Below are positions 51,701 through 61,260 of a stretch of DNA of 64,000 bases, in pieces. Each line of letters begins with the position of its first letter. Position 1 is the stretch's first letter. Below the pieces are notes generated by a model. The model was not told where the DNA came from. It saw only the letters and a list, made by a program, of their open reading frames with translations, and ran no database searches. The translations under genes and the position numbers were made by a program. Source of the stretch: Chrysomallon squamiferum (Eukaryota; Mollusca; Gastropoda; Neomphalida; Peltospiridae). The DNA is taken from positions 9,510,260-9,574,259 of the forward strand of contig CM022674.1 in the NCBI GenBank assembly GCA_012295275.1. Direction: 5' to 3'.

Positions 51701-53253
51701 CTTAAAATTGAATGGAATATTCAGCTATTTTGTAAGTTTGTTGTTATTAGCTAAATTCTGTTTGAAAAAATTAAATTAATTATTTAGAATTGTTGAAAAT
51801 ATATATAGATTATTATTATTATTATTTTTTTTTCTTTTTATAAATACAGTTCCCTCACACCTACAAACATGTGTAGAAGTATATTTTCACATGCCCATCT
51901 GAATTTTATTTACAGACCTGATATACAGTAAAGAATTTCACTGCACTTACAACAATGATATGAGTTGTTGAATTTTTATCGTCTGCTAGCACTTGTGTCA
52001 GGATAATGATGTTGTTATGCAGATGGGCAAGCTTGACCAAGGTATCCTCGAAAACAAAGTGCTCACTGCTCCACGTATTATCTGCAATTGGCCACCCACC
52101 AATTTCTTTAAGCAAGGGGCGAACAACTGCTATTCCGCGTTCGGCAATCAGAGCTGAAACACAATTAGTTACTGTACAATTAACTGTAGCTTTGGAAGTA
52201 GTAGCATACAGTCATTTTAGTTGTTGGTTTTTTTACTTTTGTGGTGTTTGTTTTTAAGCTCGATATAAATTTTAAAAAAAAACAGGGTTTTTTTTTTTGT
52301 TAAAATATATGTGTTTCATATCATTATTGAGACAGATTAGTTAATTCTTTTTTTATTAGACAAGTAGATTTTACTTATAAATTAAAGATTTTTCTTTTTT
52401 AGATATTTAATGGCTCACTTTCATTTATACAGGACTGATACATATATTTCAACTTTTTGATTGCGTCGATGTCTTTCGAGGATATTTCCTTATCCAGAAG
52501 TACTGAAAAAAAGACGAAGAACAAGCTAAGTTAGGAGAAATGCTTTATTAATAAATATCTTATTTATATCACCTTCTATAGTCCGGAATATTCGTTCATA
52601 CTACAGAGTCAACACAGAAATGTATCGTGTAATTATAAAATAATTAACCTTAATTTTATTTCAGTTTAAGCTGTATTTTGTACCTTTTAATTTCAGTTGC
52701 ACATCATCTCTAAGAGCACCAAATCTGTTGAGTTCGGATTTGTCTTCAGGGATTGTGTGTGTTCTCATCCAGCCTCCACACGAATACTGGTAAAAGTCCT
52801 CACAAGGATCAACACTTTGATCTATAGCGAGAAGTAAGCTGGCGGCTAAAGAAGTAAGATAAATATTTAATTGTCTGAATGAGTTACAACAAGTGACATC
52901 ACGGTAATTTAAAACTTTATTTATATTTACGGAGGGGCTTTACTAGTTGCATGGTTAAAAAACCCAAAACAAAAGAAAAGTCCACACGTGTGTACTCTCT
53001 CTTCATTCATATATAAGGACTGAAAGAAAAAAAGACTGCCAACCATCCCTAATGTTAATGGAAACATGATTGTTTCCTTTTCTTATGAAATTGCCGTGAA
53101 CGGAAGAAAGTCAGAAGGGCTGCTCTTTTGAATACTTTCGCTGCAAAAAATATATTTTTGATGATGCAGTTTCTCTTGATATCTTGAGCGCAAACACAGA
53201 ACAATATGCCGAAAATGGCATTCTTTGAGGTCGCTAGGTGTCATACTAGCCCT

Positions 53254-53325
<72 letters not shown>

Positions 53326-54918
53326 CAAATTATAAACATTTACATATTTTTTCGAAACCTTTATACTTAAAGCATAAACTGCTCCTGTTTAAGTATTTTG
53401 CATTTTGTTAGCAGTTATATTAAAATAATTATTTTTACATGGTTTTTTTTTGTTTGTTTTCTTAAGAATTTTTGTTTGAAAATTAAACACACGTATGGAT
53501 AATTTTTGAGATGAATGACTTATTATATAAATATATTAGAGATATACATTTGGTGTTGAGAGATATCTTTCTTACCTTCTTTAACGCAGGAATCAGTAGT
53601 ACACACGCCATCTGAAATATTGATTTACATACAGATAAACTTTTCTTAAAATCAACTTTCTAACATCTGTTCTATCGAAAACAAGTAGCAACGCGACAGT
53701 CGTAACTAGCGAAAGTGCCGCACTCTGCGCTTTAAAAGACATATTTATATCAAAGGGATGTTAAATAAGAGATTGTGGATATTTTAAAATTCTTACCCTT
53801 GTTTTTCTGATTTTTTTGCTGCTTTACAGACGCCGATTCCTTTTCACCTGATAATAAGGAAATTATCTAGCATGCACTGAGATCATTATACTGTGAGAAA
53901 AACGTGACTTTTTATCGAAGGAAACCAAAACCAGAAAAATAAATCATGTTCATTAAATTTGTTAAACTGTTTTTGAGCCATAGATGAATATATCTGTATC
54001 TGAATGTGCACGCATGTGTGATTGTGTGATTTTTGTATTTAAAAATGTATATTTTATACTAACCTGTTAACTATACCATAACTTATGAATTTAATGTATA
54101 ATAATAATAAGCGAAAGAATAGAAATGTTTTAATTCTTTATTTTATTTTTATTTTTTATTTCATTGGCTTTTTAAAACATACAATTTTTTTTTTTTCTTT
54201 TCTTTTTTTTCTTTTTAATAAAACCTTACTATTGTTATTATTATTTATTTATTTATTTATTTATTTTTATGGGATTCACAGAAAAAAAACAAAAAAAACC
54301 CTCTATATATCTTAAAAAATGGCTTTAACGAGATTTCATAGAATAGCTTGTTTAACTTTAGATCGTACCAGAGCGTTCCCAGCTGCTATCCATTTTAACA
54401 GCGAGCACTATAATGAGCGACAGAGCAATCACTGCCAACAGCACATTAAAAACACACATGACCTTTTCGCGACTCGTCCAGCCTTTTTTCTGCTTCCCAG
54501 AGGCTTGTCGTATCGCAGTTCTGAAATATTAAACAAAAACCAGTGTTGTTTCTCACAGGCAATTTCTTGAAACATCTTGTAATATTTGTGGTTTCCATTT
54601 ATTGCGAATATTTTGAAAATTTTTGAAAGATTAGTCAGAAAACAAAAATATACAACAATCTGCCATTATTAATATGATATCTAATTATAATTCATATCGA
54701 ACGACAACTCATATTAAAAGAAAATTTTAATACCAGTAAAAAAAAAAAAAATTCGAATTTAAATTATTAAAATATTGTTTTGCAGTCCATTCAAGCAGAA
54801 CATTTACGTAAATAATTGTCAAATACCCAGTCATTGCTTGTCCGTTGAATCCTTCTTCTGGATCGGTTACTTTGTATCCTGTCTTATCCATCTTTTTCTT
54901 TTTATATATCCCAAACAT
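41468..54918 (-). CDS. M13 zinc metalloprotease (neprilysin/ECE-like), 23 coding exons
   Basis: Type II membrane ectoenzyme that cleaves small peptides. Coding exons from the start: 54827-54918, 54369-54520, 53797-53847, 53576-53611, 52684-52845, 52419-52502, 51951-52153, 51053-51235, 50666-50752, 49991-50127, 49564-49657, 45712-45840, 45319-45417, 44535-44612, 43896-43999, 43750-43808, 43546-43597, 43366-43433, 42856-42980, 42533-42598, 42138-42233, 41914-41990, 41468-41567. All phases agree and give 777 residues (NEP 750, ECE1 770). Membrane anchor at about 51-73. The peptidase domain opens with Cys-rich [10 protein letters not shown] and [18 protein letters not shown] is at 573-576, the zinc motif HEITH at 614-618, the third ligand in GENMAD (Glu674), and the typical C-terminal CGVW closes it. 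A TGA precedes the first ATG in frame. It looks catalytically intact. Whether it is a neprilysin or an ECE type is unresolved. Confidence 0.96.
41694..41870. repeat. (TCTA)n / (TCTG)n microsatellite
   Basis: An imperfect tetranucleotide array (TCTA, TCTG, TCCA variants) inside the last intron of the M13 gene. Confidence 0.93.
43366..43433 (-). CDS. M13 exon carrying the zinc-binding HEITH
   Basis: This 68-nt exon encodes [20 protein letters not shown]. The two His are zinc ligands and the Glu is the catalytic base in the M13 family. The third ligand lies two exons on (42533-42598) in [10 protein letters not shown]. Confidence 0.95.
44049..44096. repeat. (CA)n microsatellite
   Basis: About 24 CA units in an M13 intron, about 50 nt before (in transcript order) an exon at 43896-43999. 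Confidence 0.95.
44923..45020. mobile_element. Likely transposon end in an M13 intron
   Basis: CAGTGGCGTAGCTAG follows a poly(A) tract and leads into a locally GC-rich patch containing GCCGCCCGGG and GCTCGGGCCCC. The CAGTGGCGTAGC start is a common terminal sequence of repeats (hAT-like elements) in invertebrate genomes. Only one end was seen, with no partner and no target duplication, so the boundaries are approximate. Confidence 0.4.
46219..46273 (+). promoter_or_regulatory. Candidate promoter of the nested gene
   Basis: A KLF/SP-type motif (CACGCCCCC, 46219-46227) lies about 40 nt before AAAATGGCGG, which is a YY1-like start-site motif overlapping the ATG at 46267. CpGs are frequent here against an AT-rich background. 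Such an arrangement is common for short 5' UTR genes. Confidence 0.4.
46267..47130 (+). CDS. Unknown two-exon gene nested in antisense in an M13 intron
   Basis: Exon 1 is 46267-46431 (55 codons, donor GTATGG) and exon 2 is 47005-47130 (41 codons plus TAA, acceptor TTTTTGATAG), joined in phase 0 for 96 residues. Exon 1 begins [20 protein letters not shown] and includes [13 protein letters not shown]. Exon 2 begins [15 protein letters not shown] and contains KCHEC, so Cys and His are enriched as in a small zinc-binding fold. The IPDV...YLP...[10 protein letters not shown] order vaguely recalls the region before SWIM-type zinc domains in large mollusc families, but this is weak. AATAAA follows at 47180-47185, 50 nt after the stop. 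It has no membrane segment. It could be a real short gene or a gene fragment. Function unknown. Confidence 0.5.
47180..47185 (+). terminator. Poly(A) signal AATAAA of the nested gene
   Basis: A canonical hexamer 50 nt after the stop codon of the nested plus-strand gene. The site is inferred from the hexamer alone. Confidence 0.4.
47810..48588 (-). pseudogene. Decayed FLYWCH / MULE-type transposase-like sequence
   Basis: The minus strand starts [20 protein letters not shown] and, after an in-frame stop, continues [10 protein letters not shown], which fits the first half of a FLYWCH zinc finger (a Gly-Gly-Arg-Lys turn and then a Lys-rich loop ending in Trp). Later pieces in shifted frames include [20 protein letters not shown], and at the end [20 protein letters not shown] and GELLHFS before a stop. 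The end resembles the C-terminus of FLYWCH-containing Mutator-like transposases (a DRI-L...YLRGIAH-LF pattern, from memory). Stops and frameshifts show that it is dead. The region is much less AT-rich than its flanks. Confidence 0.45.
48745..48778. repeat. Poly(A) tract
   Basis: About 34 A in a row, upstream (in minus orientation) of the transposase-like relic. Lys and Phe ORFs across it are produced by the tract. Confidence 0.97.
49915..49942. repeat. Poly(T) tract
   Basis: About 28 T in a row in an M13 intron, about 50 nt past an exon donor. Confidence 0.97.
53259..53320. repeat. (CT)n microsatellite
   Basis: About 31 CT units in an M13 intron. Confidence 0.96.
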
Positions 54919-55328
54919 TCATATCTCATAAAGTGTCACCTGCAAAATTTTAATACATATTAAATAGATATTATTACTCATTCAAAACACAAATTCTAAA
55001 TATAGCAAAAAAGACTAGAATTTTTTTATAAATAAAATCTGATTTAAGTGAATTAGTTAAAAGTTTTATAGGCTCGGAAGTATTGTTTTTTCAATTCAAT
55101 GTCTGAAAAAGGTTAAGAAACAATATATAAAAAACAAAAGAAAAAACATTGTTTTAAATTTGATAAGACAGTTGAATTGACATTTTATGATGTACTCGTC
55201 TACACTGTCTCTAAAATGAACCGATTGATTCGTGGAGAATAAAATATAAAAAATGTTTTGACCGTGTTGCCTCATACATATACATAAAGCAACACGTTCA
55301 AACATATTTTTTGCACTCCTATCCATAC

Positions 55329-55384
55329 ACACACACACACACACACACACATACACACACACATACACACAGACATACAGACAT
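55329..55384. repeat. (CA)n-rich microsatellite
   Basis: CA units with a few TA and GA interruptions. Confidence 0.9.
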
Positions 55385-55777
55385 ATACATATATAAACAT
55401 ACTCAGAATATTACAAAAAAATATGAAATTACAAAATTTAAATTATCATAGATAACACAGTTATAGATTTCATCTACAGGATTTCTAATTGTCTGTATTT
55501 ATTAGAAAATATTTAACATATTTAGAACAACTACTGAAAAATGATGAAAAAGTACTATTGTTCTACTTATATATTTCCAACAGACATATGTTATATCAGT
55601 AACAACTACATTAGCGTTAAATAACTTCAGAACCTGTTATTTTCTTTCCTCGTTTTGAAAGTGTTTTTTCAATGTATTTAACTAAATAATGAATGTTTAT
55701 CTTAGGCAGGAATCAGTCCTCTTTCTTATCCTTCGCTTGTCTGACTTTGAGTTTATGCAATGGAGACCACATATATT

Positions 55778-55896
<119 letters not shown>

Positions 55897-56514
55897 TGAT
55901 ATTCATTTGTATTTGTTCTGTTGCATAGTATTATATTTATGTTAATTATGTAACCCAAATTAATTTAATTCTTTATTCTTTGTTTGACTGATCTAGAGTT
56001 TGCTTTGTCTCTGTTCCATAAATGTTATATTTGGATGACACAGTTTTATTGACTGGAGGCACATCTTCCTCTATGACTCAGATACATTCCTTTAAGTCTG
56101 AGGATTGAATTGAAACCACCAAAGTTGTTTCCACGCTGAGACCCATTACATCTTAATGGAGGTTTTGTATTTAATTAATGGCAGAGATGACTTTCACAAG
56201 TAAATGCGAAGACATTCCGCCAGTTCATGTTGAGATAAATGAAGGAAAATCGTTTAGACACAGATACGTTAGCCTCTGGGGAAATGTTAACAAGTTTCTA
56301 GTTCATTACGGTTTTTTCATTACCTCTGATGTATAAATTCTGTTTTCTTATAATTCTCTTTCGTAAACAACAGTGCACATCACTATACAACAACTAAAAC
56401 ACAATATTTGAAATTAAATCGATATAGACATATGAAATGGGATAAAACAAACTGATAACACAAAGTCTTGTTTTAACTAAATAAAGTCAGTTAATGAAAA
56501 CAGTTTGTACTTAC

Positions 56515-56590
56515 CGGCTTCTTTCATGTCAATGGACGCCATGATGAGTTTGTAATATCGTGTTGGAGGAAATTGGTCATTTGATGAGAC
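56515..56590 (-). other. Candidate upstream exon of the M13 gene
   Basis: On the minus strand a 76-nt segment has a clean acceptor (ending GTAG) and a strong donor (GCCG then GTAAGT). It is open throughout and contains ATGGCGTCC, giving MASIDMKEA and one extra base. Spliced to the first M13 exon at 54939 it would form a 13-codon uORF ending in TGA just before the M13 start. By phase it could instead join the exons at 53847 or 53611, which would yield a protein without the membrane anchor. The residues before the Met (DQFPPTRYYKLI) also look protein-like. Confidence 0.45.
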
Positions 56591-58980
56591 CTACATTCAT
56601 CACATTTCAGTTTAACTAATCAGTTTGTGATTATTTATATGAAAGGTCACATGGGAAAAAAAAGGAAAATAATCCCACATTATAGTCCTGTTTCGAGTTG
56701 TGTTTCTCATATAGAGATATACTGTCCTCGTCGTGATATTTATTACTGTTATTAGTGTTGTTGTTGCTGTTGTTATTGTTTGTGTTGTGTTATTGTTATA
56801 TACAGCTTTTTCAACCTAATTCAGCAAATAATTTAAAAATTAGTTACTTAATAATTTATAAAAATTCATACGTGCCACATGGTATGCCAAATATTGCAAG
56901 TGCATAACGTTTCGGACTGCCGTATGTCACGTGATGAAACGTCGCACGATAAAAAAAGGCGAATTATTCAGCTCAGCATGGAAACACGTAGTATTTCTCT
57001 AGGGTATTCTTATGAGTGCACATCTTCGAAAGACCAGTGAATAAAATTATGTCTAATAATGCTACTTTAATCACAAAATGACCGTCAGAAAACGGTTGGT
57101 ATACTTGATGCTGGGCTTTGTGTCAGTGACGTTGCCTGACGTTTTGGTATAATCAGAATCACCATTCAGAGACTGAATAGTTGTCCCATCAACTGCACAG
57201 AACCGGTATATCCAAACCACTCCTCTGTGTGAGCAGCCATCATTTGCCCAATTCTTCTGCATAGCATACTCACACCTGTTCTTATCATGCCCCATTGTTA
57301 ATTCTGTGTGCAATGGATAAGGAATCAATGGAAAATATACTCTTTATAGATGAATAGCTAATTGGCGCATCAGAGAGTATCGCAGAATGGGCGACAGCAC
57401 CAGGATATTGGTGTTTAAAAAAACTGTATATATATATATACATACATTTAGAGAGACAGGCCGGCAGACAGACAATAAATAGGTAATTCAAAGCGCCTGT
57501 ATTTGTGTTCCAGCATACTGTTTTGATTTCATTTTACTGACTTGAACAATTGATTTATTCTCTAATTGAATAAAAACTGCATGAATGGAATACTTGTGTT
57601 CATTGTGCACCAATGTTATCTCGTTTTGTGAAAAAAAAAAAAAAAACATCGTTCATACACTACATTTGACGTTCAAGGCGTTAACTCTACGAGTTTTCTT
57701 CATATAAATAACCTCGACCAACAAAAGTTCAATTCTTTAGGTTCAATTGTACCATAAAAGTTTTTGCCACAAGAAAGTGGTAGAAATCCTTGATGGAATT
57801 ATATAAAGTCTGTTGACTGTTTCTGAATGATAAATATTCATCTTATAAATAAGAGTTGAACTAAGTTTAAAGCACAACCACCCTTACGACTCGAGAGAGA
57901 CGTCACCAGATAGTCTTTTCTGTCGGACAATGCGTTAATTCGTGAAACTGATTCACTCTCGAGTCACAAAGTAACAGATCAAGGCGATTTTCCGCAATTT
58001 ATAATGTCGAGAATTCTATTTGAAAGTTCGTATTTCTGAGCAAAGTTATCATACGATGTCGATTTAACTGTATACAATTACGAATTAATCATTATCCATC
58101 CAGTATTCTTAATATACTCTCACTGTAAATATGTTTGAGTCCCGCTCTTAGGAGGAGTATATAAGAAGTTGTTTTATTATTATTTAGCCTTTACCGACTA
58201 ATAGAATATGCAGAATATCTAATATTTATGTTAATAAAAAAGTCCATCAGTATTTTGTTCTGTATTTGGTTTTGGCGTAAAACATTTCCTAAAAATAGTG
58301 AAAATTAGTTTCTCTTACTAAAACTAACACTATAGAAGTAATAACATTTTTTTTAAAATCAAACTCTGTAAATGTAATCAACACAAAAACTGAATAACGA
58401 AGAACTTTGAAACTTTCTGTTTCGTTCTCTTCGATTAACTGATATTGTAATCTGTGTTACAAGGTCATGTCCACCTATTTGGATAAACAGAGCTTGGTGC
58501 ACTCATTAGTAAATTAAAATGATCATGAAAGGAGGCAGCAATGATAAAGGAAAGATGCGTTTCTTGTAGCCAGTAAGCAGGTCCTTTATCTAAATTTTAC
58601 TACTGATGGGGCAAATTGTTTAAGTCACACCTGAAACTGAAACAAAGCTGAGACCAAAGTGCCAGTTTTTGACAAATTTGAATCTTGTTTCACGTGTTTA
58701 TGGATTAGCCATATATAAACACAAAACATACATACACACCCACATACACGTATACAGGTTTCAAAGCCATGCTGACATATTACTTTTAATAGCTGAACTA
58801 TATATATATATATATATATACAGGTACCGGACCAATTATGCCTAATTATTTACGTATTTAGATCCCTTAGTACCAGAAAACCGGAAAATCTAGAAATTCG
58901 GAATGCCTACAAGGGCTACAAAAATGTACTTCTACTTAAAATACATCTTAATTCGTTACCATATTTCAGATATAATACTT

Positions 58981-59019
<39 letters not shown>

Positions 59020-59072
59020 TTATATTTAATTCTAGCATATTTCACATATTTATCAATTTACCATGATATTCA

Positions 59073-59075
<3 letters not shown>

Positions 59076-59126
<51 letters not shown>
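59076..59126. repeat. (CA)n microsatellite
   Basis: About 25 CA units. Confidence 0.95.
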
Positions 59127-59129
<3 letters not shown>

Positions 59130-60305
59130 ATGAGCTGATAGTGATGACAATGATAATGTTATTTGCCATTGTATGATTACGGTTATTACATTTTTGTCCC
59201 CTTTTAAAAATATCAGGGCTGTATAATAATAATATTAAATATTTATTTTTTAATGAAATGTACGGTTATATTAAAAGTGGGAAGTATCTATACAACTTGC
59301 AAATTTATTTATTATAATGTTATTAACAAAACTGATCGCATGAATAAATAAATAAATGAGACCTTAACATGATGGAAGGTATTTCAAAATGTACTTATCT
59401 TTAGTTATATCCATTATTTCATCTTTTTTTAAATTTTATTATATTTTATCATATTTTTTTTTAGTTTATTTCATTTTACTTGATTTTTTAAATTTTATTT
59501 TATTTTAAGGTAATAATAAACGTACAATTCAAAAATAAAATCTTGCTATTCGCGATCTATTTTTAAGAATATTTGTTTTCTCGTTTGTCAGGAGGCACTT
59601 AGAAAAACACGAAAACTATTCGTGGTATAAATAATGTTACCAATTTAAGCATAAATGCAGTCATTTTTGTTTTGTTTACGATATTACAGAAATAATCGAA
59701 ACCGATTCAGTATCTGACTTGAGAAGAGATAGTATTGATTATTGGAATCATTGAAAATCTTTACACTGGAACGTTTTAATGTTAGTACGATCTGTGGTTG
59801 AAATTGCCTGTCAAAGAATTAATAGGCGCCCACTGGACGGTCATTTTAATGTTCACTGACAACGGATTTTCAGCCTCATTTTCTTCATGTCATGGAAGCC
59901 AAGTATATTCGTCGAGATAATTTTTAATGGCTTCTTAATTATTGCAGAGCTACTGAGGGTTTTTATTAATCTAACTGAGAGAGCAGCGTTAAACTGGTTA
60001 ACTGCGTACATGAATTGCACATTGCTGCATCAGAAAAATTATCAGCACTTTAAAGTCACTCCATTTGCAGCATCTAAGGAGTATGACTAGCTAAAGCAGT
60101 TAATTTGAAAACTGCGCTGGGTTCGGATGAAATAACGGTGATTTATTGCTTCGACGAGCCATTACTCTCCCGCTCGTTAAAAACAAAATAGTCTCCACAT
60201 AATAATCTTTGAAATTTTCTTTAAAATCATTTTAAAATAGCCTACATGTCATTATCTTAATATATTCATGAGATTTTATTATAACACTAAAAAACCCATT
60301 TGTAT

Positions 60306-60308
<3 letters not shown>

Positions 60309-60401
<93 letters not shown>
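60309..60401. repeat. (CT)n microsatellite
   Basis: About 46 CT units. ORFs across it on both strands are produced by the repeat. Confidence 0.97.
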
Positions 60402-60404
<3 letters not shown>

Positions 60405-60636
60405 ACACACTCACAAACACTTTACTTTGTTATTATATTCCTAAATCTAAAATACAGATTGCAACTATTATTTTCATTGCATTTATTTTTCTGTATAATT
60501 ACATACGTGCTACAAACTGTATTAAACATATCTGACACTCATTTTAAATTGTAAAGAAAGAAAAATATGGGAAAAAAGGCCATGAAAAGAACATTTACAT
60601 ATTTGATAAGTGTATCTATGTGTATGTGTATACAAA

Positions 60637-60639
<3 letters not shown>

Positions 60640-60682
<43 letters not shown>
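60640..60682. repeat. (CA)n microsatellite
   Basis: About 21 CA units. Confidence 0.95.
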
Positions 60683-60694
<12 letters not shown>

Positions 60695-61132
60695 TACTTC
60701 AAAACATAAGATACAAGCAAACAAACAAATAAATAAATAAAACTTTGTTTTTTCGTTTTGTTTGTTTTTTGTGGGGTTTTTTGTTTGTTTTTTTAATTTG
60801 TAAAGATAAATTTTACACTAATTTTTTCGCTGAGAAAAGAACAAAAATATTAATTCTCATTTTGTCGAATATGTGTAGCTAACGTGTTGTTACACCGGAA
60901 ATAAATACAAAAGAAATTTTACAATTTTTCAAGTTTAACGATATTTATGAACGTTTTAGCTGTGAATACGTACGTGTGTCTGAATGTGCGCATCTGTATG
61001 TATTATTCGTATCATGTACACGTAACATGTTATATGTATACTAAGCATGAACTAAAATATTTTGACTATGAAAATAACGAAGTGATAGAAATTTAATAAT
61101 AAATAAAAATGTTTTACTTACATTTTCGTGAA

Positions 61133-61260
61133 GCATTTAGTATCTTGCAAGCAGTTCTCATCAGTGGTATAAAAGCTCAGTGTTCATCTCGAAGAGATTC
61201 ACGTCTTATAGTCTGTTTCATATCTTCTCGTTTTGTACTGTCCACCTCAAGCCAGAGAGA
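61133..61260 (-). other. Possible first non-coding exon of the M13 gene
   Basis: A minus-strand donor AAT/GTAAGTAAA at 61132 ends a less AT-rich stretch without a long ORF. Its position upstream of the candidate exon at 56515-56590 would suit a 5' UTR exon. The 5' limit is a guess. A TATAAAAG motif here is on the opposite (plus) strand. Confidence 0.25.

Larger units (their letters stand above)
56591..61132. other. Repeat-rich stretch upstream of the M13 gene
   Basis: Mostly AT-rich with CA and CT arrays. A patch at about 57071-57490 is less AT-rich and carries two overlapping minus-strand ORFs (85 codons at 57071-57328 and 68 at 57285-57491), including RCEYAMQKNWANDGCSHRGV. I recognise no family. 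It may be an old mobile element or unidentified exons. Confidence 0.45.

Noticed and set aside
61160-61190. TATAAAAG as a promoter of the M13 gene
   Set aside because: The motif is on the plus strand, while the gene runs on the minus strand, and no plus-strand gene follows it closely.
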